Assembly (NCBI GenBank): GCA_958296125.1
Contig: OY282444.1
Span: 3,257,623 to 3,321,622 of the forward strand
DNA length: 64,000 nucleotides
DNA from: an uncultured Poribacteria bacterium
Lineage (GTDB): Bacteria; Poribacteria; WGA-4E; PCPOR2b
Reading direction: 5' to 3'
Below the pieces are notes generated by a model. That model did not search any database. It saw nothing but the letters and a program-made list of their open reading frames with translations, and was not told where the DNA came from. This document shows, in pieces, positions 1 through 9,526 of this stretch; the first letter of the stretch is position 1, and each line of letters begins with the position of its first letter. Both the position numbers and the translations under genes were made by a program.

Positions 1-29
1 ACAGGCAGAATCACAGCCAATAGGAGATT

Positions 30-1187
30 TCAATCCAAACGGCGAGAAGCAAGCACATCTTCATTCAGCTTTGACCCCAGTCCGGGCAGATCCGACGGGA
101 TGAGTTCACCGTTCTCAATCTGGAGGGGCGGATCGATTAAGTCATGTTCCCATGCTGCCTCCGGTGCTGTGCCGGCATACTCCATATAGAGCAGATTCGG
201 TATCGTCGTGCAGACGTGAGCCGTTGCCCGCGTGAGCACGGGCCCGCACCAGTTATGTGGTGCCAGCTTGACATCGTGAACCTCTGCCAGTGCTGCAACC
301 TTGCAGGTCTCAAGAATTCCGCCATTATTGCCTGTTTCTGGCTGAAGAATTTGGATGCCGCCGTGGGCGAGGACTTTTTCCGTCCCTCGACGTTCGGAGA
401 GCCGCTCCCCTGTGGCAATAGGTATCGCTGTCGAATCTGCAATCTGCTTGAGGAGGTCGGGTTGATCCGGCGGATCGGTCGGTTCTTCAAAGAAGAAGGG
501 GTTTAAGGGCTCTAGTGCCTTGATAGTCATCAGTGCGCCTTCGGGGCTAAACCGCGCGTGTGCATCAATCGCCATATTGAAGTCGGTGCCTAGTGCCTCC
601 CGCACTGCTTCTACTTCTTTTATCGCTTTGTCTAGCTGTGCTACCTCTGGTGTGCCTTGAATCCCATAATATCCGAACGGATCCCATTTGAACATATCGA
701 AACCTGCCTGCTTTGTACGCACCGCTCGTTCAACCCGCTCTTCGACAGTCTTAGACTCACCGAAGACACCATGATTGGCGTAGAGCGGAATTCGCTCTCG
801 GACCCGCCCGCCGAGTAGGGTATAAATGGGAAGGCCCGCCCTCTGGCCCAAAATATCCCACATCGCAATCTCGATAGCACTGACCGCCGCGAACCACTCC
901 CAACCTGAACCTTGCTGGGAACATTGGTTCAGAAAGGCTTGAATTTCCAGTGGATTTGTGCCTTCAAGTTCTCCCGCAATTGAGCCCACGAAGTCTCGAA
1001 TTGCCAATGACCGGGCCTCCCCAGAGGCGTGACACTCTCCGATACCGTCAATCCCTTGGTCCGTCCGGATTCTGACAATCAGAAATGCGAATCCACGGGT
1101 TGTTGGCTTAATCAAAATCGGCTCCACCGCAACAATTTTTATGGATTGACTTATTTTTGATACCGTTTCTGAGTGAGGTTGTTCCAT
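30..1187 (-). CDS. Mandelate racemase/muconate lactonizing enzyme family (enolase superfamily) protein, probable sugar-acid dehydratase
   Basis: The 385-residue protein has the two-domain enolase-superfamily layout: an N-terminal capping domain to about residue 125, then a TIM barrel. Visible catalytic elements are a lysine strand (FKWDPFG, near 167), the Mg ligands Asp in AIDAHARF (about 208), Glu in FFFEEP (about 234) and Glu in ATGERLS (about 261), and a C-terminal LAPHNWCGP with the general-base His (about 311). The PHN..GP signature is typical of the galactonate/gluconate-dehydratase side of the mandelate racemase subgroup; the exact substrate cannot be read. I start at the ATG at 1187, behind a purine-rich GGAAGGG, not at an upstream TTG at 1205. 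A second, distant family member lies at 11430-12575. Family certain, substrate unknown. Confidence 0.88.
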   Translation of the reverse strand: MEQPHSETVSKISQSIKIVAVEPILIKPTTRGFAFLIVRIRTDQGIDGIGECHASGEARSLAIRDFVGSIAGELEGTNPLEIQAFLNQCSQQGSGWEWFAAVSAIEIAMWDILGQRAGLPIYTLLGGRVRERIPLYANHGVFGESKTVEERVERAVRTKQAGFDMFKWDPFGYYGIQGTPEVAQLDKAIKEVEAVREALGTDFNMAIDAHARFSPEGALMTIKALEPLNPFFFEEPTDPPDQPDLLKQIADSTAIPIATGERLSERRGTEKVLAHGGIQILQPETGNNGGILETCKVAALAEVHDVKLAPHNWCGPVLTRATAHVCTTIPNLLYMEYAGTAPEAAWEHDLIDPPLQIENGELIPSDLPGLGSKLNEDVLASRRLD

Positions 1188-1234
1188 CGTTTTCCCTTCC
1201 TTCAAGAATTATAGGAGCTTAAACTACAAATAGT

Positions 1235-1263
1235 ATTATATCGCTATCAACTTGCGTTGTAAA
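1235..1263 (-). promoter_or_regulatory. Sigma-70-like promoter of the enolase-superfamily gene
   Basis: On the minus strand, TTTACA (1263-1258) and TATAAT (1240-1235) are separated by exactly 17 bp. They lie about 50 bp upstream of the ATG at 1187, so the predicted leader is roughly 40 nt. Prediction from motif match only. Confidence 0.6.
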
Positions 1264-1379
1264 GTGTATTTTGCCGATTGGATAGGGGAGTTGCATCTGT
1301 TATAGAAGTTGGGCAATTGATCAATCTGAACATTGGGTGAAACCCCCTCGTGGCGCAGGTTTGCTAACCCCGATTTCAT

Positions 1380-1520
1380 CGAGGGCAGGTTGCCCTGGTC
1401 ACGCCTGCTCTCCCTGCCCCGTGCCGAGGGCCCCGCGAACGGGACAGGCAGGCAAGCGGGCCTGGTCTGTCCGTGCCGAGACCGGGCAGGCAGGCGGAAC
1501 GGACACAGGCCTGCACACGG
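1380..1520. repeat. GC-rich imperfect palindromes (two tandem units of a dispersed family)
   Basis: This gene-free stretch contrasts with the AT-rich intergenic DNA around it. Two nested palindromes are visible. In the first, CCCGTGCC pairs with GAACGGG inside CCTGCC/GGCAGG arms (about 1411-1455). In the second, TGTCCGTGCC (1468-1477) faces GGAACGGACA (1496-1505). The second has relatives at 7904-7933 and 60523-60568. Overlapping ORFs on both strands here are low-complexity Pro/Arg/Gly translations and not genes. It sits between divergent promoters, so a role as a REP-like mobile repeat is more likely than a terminator. Confidence 0.65.
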
Positions 1521-1590
1521 AACGGAGGCACGGACAGCGCAGCGGAAATCCCATCTTTTTTATACCTGCTAAATTTTTCGCATTTTTTGC

Positions 1591-1619
1591 TTGACACATT
1601 TTGTAAGGCGTGATATATA
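1591..1619 (+). promoter_or_regulatory. Sigma-70-like promoter of the giant repeat protein gene
   Basis: TTGACA (1591-1596) and TATATA (1614-1619) are separated by 17 bp, with a TSS expected near 1626 and a leader of about 60 nt ahead of the start at 1687. Confidence 0.65.
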
Positions 1620-1686
1620 CTCTTATCGTTTGCTTCGTCTGGAGTGTATCCAAATAGATTGTGTCTCACGGTGGTAAGGAGATCTG

Positions 1687-4600
1687 GTGCCTATGACCTT
1701 AAAGTACCTGATACTCGGTGGAAGTGCCCTGCTTCTCGGATTTCTGTTTTTTCCACGTGGAGAGGTTGTCTCGGTTGACGATCAAGGTTTTATCGCGCCT
1801 GTTCGCACCCTCGATAATGAACCGCTCCATTACACGGGTATTCTGCGAACGGATCCGATTGTCACAACGTATGATTTAGGGTTTGTGTATAGGATTGATA
1901 AAGCACAAATCCACTTTGAGAACCCCGATGAGAGCGGTCCTGGGCAGTATGATATCCTTGTTCACACCGACCGCGCCGGGCAGCGGTTTGAACGCGCTTT
2001 TTCTTATACGGGGAGTTCCCGCGAATATACATATCCCCTACAAGCATTTCCCCTTCCGATTGAAGCACGCTGGGTGCAAGTCGTCATCAACGACTGGTTC
2101 AGCAACAAGCCACAACTGCAAAAAGATACGTTTCGCGTCGGGCCTCGCTATCAATCCCATAGTCCAATCTTGGTAATTGACGCAAATTACAACGCTGCTG
2201 AGCTCCAGCGATTGACAGATCTGCTTCCCTTTGAACACTCTAAATGGATTGCGGCAGAACGGATAGAGAAAGAGGTAAAGCAGGGAGACGAAAAAAAAAC
2301 GATAGAAATCTCTTATAAGGCACCAACAAGAGCGATTCGAGTAATCGGTGATCTCGGGTCGAATCAGACAATCTACGGTGTGCGCCTGACAACGGATGGA
2401 CCCGGAAACAACCTCAAGCGGTATCAATTTTCTGTCAGCGATGACGGGCAGGCCTACACAGAAGTCTATGTATCTCGCACACTCATTGATGAGGTGGTTA
2501 CGCATTTGCGTCAATTCCAGCCGCCAATATCAGGGCGTTATGTCCGCCTGCAAATCGAGCAGGGGGATTGGTACGGAGATTATCCTGAGATTCGAGAGTT
2601 TGAGGTTTTCACGAACACCTACCGACTGCCGCCTCCCATTGACGACAAGTTAGACGAATACAACGCAGTGCAGATGCACTATGAAAATCTGGGTGAAGGC
2701 AGAAACACCTTGGCACCCCATCTGGTCCAAGGCTTCGCGTTTGATAAGGATACAGATGATGAAAGCCGTTACCAGCTACCACAAGGCGACGCATCAGATG
2801 CGGTGGAGGCGGTCAATACACCGAGCCAGAGGAGCTTCGCTTACCATTACGATACGGTTAGGGTCAGATACACCGGTCTGCAGCCATCGCTGTTATACTG
2901 GATGAAAGTAACCTATCTTCAGAAAAGGGATGGCACCCGGATACAGAACCTTGATATTGACGGATTTCTGCTACATGGTGCGCTCCCACTTCCGAGAGGT
3001 AGGGCGGAGGCTTATACTTACGCAATCCCAAGTGAGGCTTATGCCGATGGCGAGATTGTCCTCAATTTTAACCGTTTGGCAGGTCCGAATGCAGCAGTTT
3101 CGGAACTCTCTATCTTTGAAGCCAATCCAACCACCGGAGTAGATCGTGCTCTCACTGAATCGGCAGAATTGAATGACGCAACAATCGGGCAGGCGATTCG
3201 TATGAGCGAAAGGGTTGTGATAGATGGAACGCTAGATGAATGGCCGCTGCTCTACCCAATGCTTCCTCAACAATACGATAATCCTGCGGATTCACCTGTG
3301 GTGCTCTATACACAGTGGGATGGTGATAATCTTTATATTGCAGGAATTATCAACCGACACGCTGAACCACCTCCGATGCCTCGAAAAACTAGCAGTAACG
3401 AGGCATTACATCTGTTTGTCGATACAACGCTGACACGCTCTCCGGGGATGTACACTTCAAGCGAGCACCACTTCGTCTTTACAATTCTCAATCCACATCG
3501 TTCTCAGCCTCGGGTACAGCCGTCGCAGATACATCACCACCTCGATGCCATTCCGAAAAACATTGACTTTCACGAGGACATCGAAGCGCAAGTTATGAAA
3601 ACGGAGCAGGGGTATATCCTTGAAGCCAGAATCCCTAAGGATCTGGCGTTAAATGCGTTTCAACCGGCGATTGACCGTTCTATCGGCTTCAATTACATCA
3701 TGACCAACCTCAAACTGATGAATAATCAGTCTGGGTGGTTCGCTTACGCTTCGGACGAGCTTACCGCCCCACCAAGCCACTGGAATGAAGTTGAGCTTGT
3801 AAACCGAGTCAGTGGGAGTGCTGTGTTAATGGATCGGCGTGCAACCCAATCGATAGCGTCGTTTAATTCTGGTGACACGTTGACCCTCTGTGTATGGGAT
3901 GCCGACCGGAATACAGATCGTCATCAAGTGGAATCGGTTGAAGCCGAATTACGAAATGATACGACCGGTCAATTGATACCAATTGTCCTCCACGAGTCCA
4001 ATTTCGCTGCACTTGCTGACGATAATCCGGGTAACGATTTCGGGCAAAACAGTTCCCTCTTCGCTGCAAAGATTGCCACCGCTTATGGTGGAAACGAAGA
4101 AAATGGAGCAAATCCAAACAATCGAGGGGCAGCAAATCTACAAACGCTTTTCGTCCGTGGTAGGGAGACGGCCTCCTTGAAATACATCGATCCGTACTAT
4201 AGTAGCACCGAACGAGACCGCGCCGTGAGTACCACTGTGGGAGTGAACACCGGATTGACCGGGACAATTGCAATCACGACAAAATCCGGCGAACCAGTTG
4301 AGACGTTCCAACTCGGTGAAACCCTGTACATACAGGTTGCAGATCCGGACCTGCTCAAAGAAATCGCTAAATCGGCAAATGAAAGCGAATCAGCAAATCA
4401 AGGGGCTAATGTATCAACACTATGTAATATGGAGATAATTATCAGGTGCATCGTCCCTGAAATGCAAGAGGTTGAACCTGTTAAACTAATCTACCAACCG
4501 GAGCGGGGCTACTATGTTGGATCGATTGCTACAGGGTACAGCGAAACCCCGACACCGAATAATGGCCGCTTGGAGGCGTTGGGCGCGCAGAGAATAGTAG

Positions 4601-7600
4601 CAATTTACTTGGATGAGATTCAAGTCACCGGCGAAACAAACGTCCCGGTCAGCGCACAGGCTAGCGTTACCATCGGCGACACGGGACAAATCGAATTGAC
4701 ACGGATAGATGACCTCCAGCTCTTGAATAATCAGAAATTTTTTAAGGCGGGCAGTTCGCTCGCTGTCCTATTGCGTGACACAGATTTGAACCGCGATGAG
4801 AATCAGCGGGAAACCGCCCATGTCCTCCTGAATGGCGATCGGCTCAAGGATCGGTATCAACTCACACTGAAAGAAGCGCACGACCTTTCGGGGGTATTCA
4901 CAGGAAAATTTACAACCCAATATGCGACAAGTGCAAACACCACCAACGATGTGCTTGAAGTCATGGGTAAAGAGGTTGTAACAGTCACTTATGTTGACGC
5001 ACTCAGGGGTTCTGGAAACACGCAAGTTGCGGTCACAGACACCGCGCAGGTCAGGGCTGGCGAAGATGGGGTACTCGACCTCCTCAAAGCCAATTACGTC
5101 ACCAATCTCGAAAACTTTAACGCGGGCGACAGACTCTACGTCCGCCTCCGTGACCCAGACATCACCGATGAATTCGTTGAAATCACGTTTGTTGGAGAAA
5201 CACTGAAAGACCAAGAAACGGTGCAGTTGTTCCAAGCCATGGGGGAAGGTGCCCGCGTCTACCCTGTTGAGGATACTTACTTCGGTTTGATCCAAACTGC
5301 TTACGGCACACAGCGTCAGGAGAACGATAGTATCTTGCAGGTACAAGGCATGGAGCGGATACGAGTCATTTATATCGACGAACTGCAATCTACCGGCAAA
5401 ACGAATGTCGAATTTTATGATGCTTGTGTGGCAAATGTCGGCATAACAGGAGAACTCAAAGTCTATAACAAGAGAAATTTTGATTATGCTTTGGCCAAAA
5501 ACCTTGAAATATCGAGTTTTCGAGCCGGTGATACGTTGATTTTAGAAATTCAAGACGCTGACCTCAGCACCCTAAACGCAGTCGCCCAACTGTTTGAAAC
5601 TGATTTCACTGAAAACACGGTTCGGGATAGTACCAATGTGACTTTGATTAAAACGACAGACAGTGCGGACATTTTTCGGGGTGAGATTAAAACCGGCTAC
5701 GGTAATAACCCTATTTCAGACAACAATATCTTGCAGGTACAGGGCGAGGGCGTTGTGACATGCACTTATATTGATGCACTACAGGATACAGGGGCAACAC
5801 AAGTACCGATTCAGGTGCGGCTCTCTGTTGAGACAGGCGATAAAGGGGAGCTGGCAATCTATAGCGCGGAAAGTGGTGTGATTATCAGCGGGTCCACTGT
5901 GGGCACCGGCAGTTTCAACGCGGGGGAAAAACTAAGGATTCGGTTGGGGGATAAGGACCTGAATCTATCCCCAACGGTGTCTGATACTGTGCAGGTGGCA
6001 GTCTTGGGCAACGTCCTCTCCGACAAGGTTCAGATTATTTTGCGAGAAACATCGATCAACAGTGCGGTTTTTGAGGGAAACTTACCGACCCAAAAAGGAG
6101 AATCGTCAATCATTGAGAGCGGAGCACCAATCACCACAGATGAAGTCCTACAAATCACAGATAAAGAGGTTATCACCGCTGTATATATTGATGAAATTAC
6201 CACAACCGGTGAAGCGGAAGTTCAAACTCAGATCCAAGCTGTTGTATTGAGCAGCAGCGCGGGCGTGCTACGCATCGTTGATGTGCACGCCGTTGATTCG
6301 TTTTTGAAGCCCGAAGCAACAATTCCCAGCTTCACAGAGGCACCGAAAAATTTTGCGTCCCTCCATGAATTGGGCAGCTTTAACGCCGGTCAGACAATCC
6401 ACTTCTGGCTCGAAGATTTGCTTCTCAGCACAGTCGTCGAAGCCGATGAAATCAAGATTACAGTCACCGGCGATAAAACAGGGGATAGGGTCGAAGTTAC
6501 GCTCCATAAAAAAGCGAGGGTTGAGGGGATTTTTATCGGCTCCGTCCCGACCCGATACGGCACAACCCCGGTTGCAGATGAAGCATTGGACGTACAAGGT
6601 GACGAGGAGATACGGGCAACCTATACACCGAATTTCCTGGGGGTGAACTACCCCGTTGTCGAAGATTTCGCCTACGCCAACAAAGGGGTTCGCGCGTATC
6701 TCGCAATCACCCGAGGAGACGGGACACCAGTTCGGCACTTTAATGTGGGAATTCCCCTTCATTTTCGACTGGAGGACGCAGACTTGAATCTTGATTTCTT
6801 CAAGGTTGAATCGACAGAACTAAAGGTTGTAACGGAAACACAGGAGATGTCAATCCTCCTCTATGAGGAGAACACCAACTCGCAGGTCTTCCGGGGGCAG
6901 ATTTCCACACAGTACGGGCGAGCGATAATTGAGGAATCAATAAACGATTCCTCCTCTTTGAAAGCTTCCTCTTTGAAAGGAAGTGATGAACCAACATCTT
7001 TCGGACTGGTTGGTGGGGAAACTGTCAGGGCAATTTATGAAGATGGGCTCACGGATACCGGCGAAACCAACGTTGAAATCAGCGCGATTTGTCGTGCAAA
7101 CTCTGTCGCCTGGGCACCGTATACAAACCGTCCTGTGTTGATTGATGGGCATGAGGACGGTTGGCCCCTCGAGAAAGTCATCAGAACCTCTCAAGACGAG
7201 GGACTTTTCTGGTTACAGTGGGACCGAGATAACCTGTACCTGCTCGCACAGGTGTATGATGAAAATGTCGTCGTGCCAGATGTCATCGAATATTACCGTG
7301 GTGCAGATGCACTGGAATTGCACATAGATCTGCAGCCGGACGCTGTCAAAAAGCCGAGCTACTTGCAAACGGAGGGGGGACTGGACCGGTATATCATCTG
7401 GATATGTCCAAAAGGCGGCGGTTTTCACGGCGACCGGCCCTATATCGGACAAGGAGCACCCGAATTTATCCCGAACTACCAAGCGGCAAATCTTGATGTC
7501 GCGGTGAGGCAGCGGACAAATTACTATGTCATTGAAGCGCGCATTCCATTTTTCCCTGTGCTTCGCGGGTTTCATCCCCTGAAAACCAGGCAGCATAACC

Positions 7601-7731
7601 GTATCGGCTTCAACTTTGTCATCTATCGATCCAATAATCAAGCGATTTACTGGGCAGCACAGATGCCAGAAGCGGGTCCGGTGTTTCCAAGCGATTTGGG
7701 GCTGTTGATTCTGGAATCGCCGGTGCCTTAG
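1687..7731 (+). CDS. Giant exported multidomain protein with eight tandem beta-sandwich-like repeats and two CBM9-like domains
   Basis: This 2,014-residue protein begins with a hydrophobic signal/anchor (residues 5-22). Two discoidin (F5/8 C)-like stretches follow (about 25-155 and 180-315). A CBM9-like domain (about 510-700) opens with VVIDGTLDEWP and carries QWDGDNLYIA. Eight repeats fill about 715-1810. Each has an F-x-A-G-x-x-L...D-x-D-L block (FNAGDRLYVRLRDPD, FRAGDTLILEIQDAD, FNAGEKLRIRLGDKDL) and most close with a Y-I-D-E/A-L-x-x-T-G-x-T-x-V block. A second CBM9-like domain (VLIDGHEDGWP, about 1814-2014) ends the protein. It is probably an extracellular or cell-surface glycan-binding protein. 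AAGGAG at 1676-1681 fits either GTG 1687 (5 nt) or ATG 1693 (11 nt). No catalytic motif is recognised. Confidence 0.82.
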   Translation: MPMTLKYLILGGSALLLGFLFFPRGEVVSVDDQGFIAPVRTLDNEPLHYTGILRTDPIVTTYDLGFVYRIDKAQIHFENPDESGPGQYDILVHTDRAGQRFERAFSYTGSSREYTYPLQAFPLPIEARWVQVVINDWFSNKPQLQKDTFRVGPRYQSHSPILVIDANYNAAELQRLTDLLPFEHSKWIAAERIEKEVKQGDEKKTIEISYKAPTRAIRVIGDLGSNQTIYGVRLTTDGPGNNLKRYQFSVSDDGQAYTEVYVSRTLIDEVVTHLRQFQPPISGRYVRLQIEQGDWYGDYPEIREFEVFTNTYRLPPPIDDKLDEYNAVQMHYENLGEGRNTLAPHLVQGFAFDKDTDDESRYQLPQGDASDAVEAVNTPSQRSFAYHYDTVRVRYTGLQPSLLYWMKVTYLQKRDGTRIQNLDIDGFLLHGALPLPRGRAEAYTYAIPSEAYADGEIVLNFNRLAGPNAAVSELSIFEANPTTGVDRALTESAELNDATIGQAIRMSERVVIDGTLDEWPLLYPMLPQQYDNPADSPVVLYTQWDGDNLYIAGIINRHAEPPPMPRKTSSNEALHLFVDTTLTRSPGMYTSSEHHFVFTILNPHRSQPRVQPSQIHHHLDAIPKNIDFHEDIEAQVMKTEQGYILEARIPKDLALNAFQPAIDRSIGFNYIMTNLKLMNNQSGWFAYASDELTAPPSHWNEVELVNRVSGSAVLMDRRATQSIASFNSGDTLTLCVWDADRNTDRHQVESVEAELRNDTTGQLIPIVLHESNFAALADDNPGNDFGQNSSLFAAKIATAYGGNEENGANPNNRGAANLQTLFVRGRETASLKYIDPYYSSTERDRAVSTTVGVNTGLTGTIAITTKSGEPVETFQLGETLYIQVADPDLLKEIAKSANESESANQGANVSTLCNMEIIIRCIVPEMQEVEPVKLIYQPERGYYVGSIATGYSETPTPNNGRLEALGAQRIVAIYLDEIQVTGETNVPVSAQASVTIGDTGQIELTRIDDLQLLNNQKFFKAGSSLAVLLRDTDLNRDENQRETAHVLLNGDRLKDRYQLTLKEAHDLSGVFTGKFTTQYATSANTTNDVLEVMGKEVVTVTYVDALRGSGNTQVAVTDTAQVRAGEDGVLDLLKANYVTNLENFNAGDRLYVRLRDPDITDEFVEITFVGETLKDQETVQLFQAMGEGARVYPVEDTYFGLIQTAYGTQRQENDSILQVQGMERIRVIYIDELQSTGKTNVEFYDACVANVGITGELKVYNKRNFDYALAKNLEISSFRAGDTLILEIQDADLSTLNAVAQLFETDFTENTVRDSTNVTLIKTTDSADIFRGEIKTGYGNNPISDNNILQVQGEGVVTCTYIDALQDTGATQVPIQVRLSVETGDKGELAIYSAESGVIISGSTVGTGSFNAGEKLRIRLGDKDLNLSPTVSDTVQVAVLGNVLSDKVQIILRETSINSAVFEGNLPTQKGESSIIESGAPITTDEVLQITDKEVITAVYIDEITTTGEAEVQTQIQAVVLSSSAGVLRIVDVHAVDSFLKPEATIPSFTEAPKNFASLHELGSFNAGQTIHFWLEDLLLSTVVEADEIKITVTGDKTGDRVEVTLHKKARVEGIFIGSVPTRYGTTPVADEALDVQGDEEIRATYTPNFLGVNYPVVEDFAYANKGVRAYLAITRGDGTPVRHFNVGIPLHFRLEDADLNLDFFKVESTELKVVTETQEMSILLYEENTNSQVFRGQISTQYGRAIIEESINDSSSLKASSLKGSDEPTSFGLVGGETVRAIYEDGLTDTGETNVEISAICRANSVAWAPYTNRPVLIDGHEDGWPLEKVIRTSQDEGLFWLQWDRDNLYLLAQVYDENVVVPDVIEYYRGADALELHIDLQPDAVKKPSYLQTEGGLDRYIIWICPKGGGFHGDRPYIGQGAPEFIPNYQAANLDVAVRQRTNYYVIEARIPFFPVLRGFHPLKTRQHNRIGFNFVIYRSNNQAIYWAAQMPEAGPVFPSDLGLLILESPVP

Positions 7732-7894
7732 ATCGCGGATTGATGCTTTGTGAGAGTATACGAGGATAAATGCGGACCAGAACGATAGGTTCACCTGTTC
7801 GTTTGAAACCTTCCTGTTTTTTATTGACGTGATTGCCCTAAAGTGATATGATTGAAAGATAGTATTTTACAGATAGGGGCTTTAGCCCGTAAGG

Positions 7895-7950
7895 CCCAAG
7901 TATTGTCCGTTCCGCCTGGTCTCGGCACGGACAGACCGGGTATACTTGGG
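7895..7950. repeat. Long palindromic hairpin of the GTCCGT family
   Basis: Outer arms CCCAAGTAT (7895-7903) and ATACTTGGG (7942-7950) are a perfect 9 bp inverted repeat. Inside them TGTCCGTTCC (7904-7913) faces GGCACGGACA (7924-7933). The core matches the inverse orientation of the 1468-1505 repeat. It lies about 165 bp past the stop of the giant gene, so it might also act in transcript 3' end formation, but no T-run follows directly. Confidence 0.6.
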
Positions 7951-7981
7951 ATATAAGTTTCGCTTTAGCATTTTTTTTGAA

Positions 7982-8116
7982 AGTCAAAACCCTTTTCTCC
8001 AGATAGGTGCAAACACGCTGGCGATGGTTGAGTCCATAGAGGCGAGAGGCAGGGTCACATCTCCCACCATCGGCTTCGTAGACACCGAGGCAGCCCCAGC
8101 CATTCTATCTGGCTAA
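7982..8116 (+). pseudogene. Possible TnpB (IS200/IS605 family) C-terminal remnant
   Basis: An open stretch ends at TAA 8114-8116 and reads ...GANTLAMVESIEARG then VTSPTIGFVDTEAAP. I read it as the variable tail of an IS1341-type TnpB because it directly precedes a typical IS605-type right end (8117-8325). The upstream two thirds of the gene (RuvC-like core and zinc finger) are missing, and the frame runs back into a poly-T/hairpin stretch at 7970. The homology is weak by eye. The alternative is chance coding next to a genuine element end. Confidence 0.4.
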
Positions 8117-8325
8117 CTCATGAGTCCTTGCAAGGAACTGCTTGCCTAAGCAGACGGGATTCCCTTGCTTGCGACGGGCAAGGCAGCCAACGGGGCGGGG
8201 CATCGTCCTATGCAGTAGCAGACGTAAGTTCCCGATGAATCGGGACTATCTGTGTTGATCGCACAATTCCACGCTTATTGGACGGGGATAGGAATCCCAA
8301 TCCTTTAGGTTTGGGAGTATGTCAA
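8117..8325 (+). mobile_element. IS200/IS605-type right end (omegaRNA-like scaffold) relic
   Basis: The segment ends with GGAATCCC, a hairpin whose loop is CCTTTAGG, then GGGAGTATGTCAA (about 8288-8325). That is the usual right-end form of TnpB-carrying IS200/IS605 elements, where the same sequence is the 3' scaffold of the omegaRNA. Upstream lies GC-rich, hairpin-forming sequence (for example CCCGATGAATCGGG near 8231). No tnpA or intact tnpB is present, so the element is a non-autonomous remnant. The next bases (from CGTAAG) would be the guide position if it were functional. Confidence 0.6.
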
Positions 8326-8349
8326 CGTAAGAAAGGCTTCAGAACTCAG

Positions 8350-9510
8350 TTGAAATTTGACGCTCAGCGAGCGTATCATCACATTGTTCAGCTCACTCAC
8401 CCTAGGGCGACTGGTAGTATTGGAGAATCCAGCGCGAAAGCTTATATCGTTACGCAACTTACAACGCTCGGATTAAGCGTGAAGCGAGAGCGATTCGACT
8501 TTACCCTATTCCCCGCAGAGACCTTGCCCCGCTTGATTGCTGCTGTCTACACCGTTGGTGTGATAGCGGCCTGCTGGATAAGCCCCAGACAGTCTCTATT
8601 TGCGGGTTTGTTATGCGTTGGTATGCTGCTGATTGCCCTGTCACTTACGCGCTGGCAGAAAAAACTGGAGTGGCTATACGGTGTTGGCAAAACACATAAT
8701 TCAGAAAATATTGTCGCTACAAGTGCCCCACCAACCAGGGTAACATCTGATCTTATCTTCGTTGCCCATTACGACTCTAAGTCGCAGATGCTGCCGATTG
8801 GAGTGAGAGCGTTATGCTACTGCGTTGCCATCGGGGGGCTAATCGGATTGACGCTGTTGACACTCATTCCGCCTATTTTGAAGGTACAGACACCTCCACC
8901 CTTGATTTGGGCGATTGCCGTTCCTATCTGTTCTTGCTTAATCCTTTTACAGTTCAACTTCACGCAGAACCGTTCCCCCGGCGCATTCGACAACGCTTCA
9001 GGGGTTGGCGTGTTACTGGAGCTCGCCCGTTGCCTTACAAAGAATCCGTTGACCCGTAGGGTACGTCTAACCTTTCTATCGCCGGGGGCGGAGGAATATG
9101 GGATGTGCGGCGCACTGCGTTATATCCAACAACATGCAACAGATTACGATTCAAATCGGACCTACGTTGTAAACCTTGACGGTATCGGTGCAGCCGGGAA
9201 GTTGACGCTTCTTACCTCCTATGGGATTCCACCTGTGGTGACAGGCAAGAAGCTTGGTTCGGCGATTGTCGCATGTGGGGAGGAAATTGGTGTCGAAGTC
9301 TCGCGGGTCTACTCACCGGCTGGCGTTGGATACGACCATCTCCCAATTGCGAGTCGAGGCTTTGAAACCGTTACGTTATCGTCAGGAGGATTTGGCAAGG
9401 CTGCCTTAAAGGTTCATTCCAAACAGGATAGGATTGACTTGATTCATCAAGACGTGTTACAGCAGGTTGGGAATATGCTTGGGCGTTTTGTGCAGAACAC
9501 AGATTTTTAG
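8350..9510 (+). CDS. M28-family zinc metallopeptidase with internal membrane segments
   Basis: The protein (about 386 residues) carries the M28 di-zinc ligand series: His/Asp in VAHYDSKS (about 139), Asp in FDNASGVG (about 214), Glu-Glu in GAEEYG (about 247), Asp in NLDGIG (about 275) and His in YDHLPIAS (about 332). Unusually, hydrophobic helices (about residues 55-95 and 155-205) interrupt the catalytic domain, which suggests a membrane-bound aminopeptidase-like protein. The start is uncertain. The frame is open to a TTG at 8278, but those codons lie in the IS right-end sequence, so I use the TTG at 8350. No convincing ribosome site is seen. The native 5' end may have been replaced by the insertion. 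It is followed after 16 nt by mobA. Confidence 0.75.
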   Translation: MKFDAQRAYHHIVQLTHPRATGSIGESSAKAYIVTQLTTLGLSVKRERFDFTLFPAETLPRLIAAVYTVGVIAACWISPRQSLFAGLLCVGMLLIALSLTRWQKKLEWLYGVGKTHNSENIVATSAPPTRVTSDLIFVAHYDSKSQMLPIGVRALCYCVAIGGLIGLTLLTLIPPILKVQTPPPLIWAIAVPICSCLILLQFNFTQNRSPGAFDNASGVGVLLELARCLTKNPLTRRVRLTFLSPGAEEYGMCGALRYIQQHATDYDSNRTYVVNLDGIGAAGKLTLLTSYGIPPVVTGKKLGSAIVACGEEIGVEVSRVYSPAGVGYDHLPIASRGFETVTLSSGGFGKAALKVHSKQDRIDLIHQDVLQQVGNMLGRFVQNTDF

Positions 9511-9526
9511 GATTTCGCGGATTACC

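Noticed and set aside
144-506. Antisense ORF within the first enolase-superfamily gene
   Set aside because: Shadow of a well-supported gene; no motif of its own.
1333-1669. Overlapping ORFs on both strands in the GC-rich spacer
   Set aside because: Translations are Pro/Arg/Gly-rich low complexity caused by palindromic repeats, and no start context is present.
8278-8349. Upstream TTG (8278) as start of the M28 peptidase
   Set aside because: The codons lie in the IS605-type right end and have no family similarity; no ribosome site.
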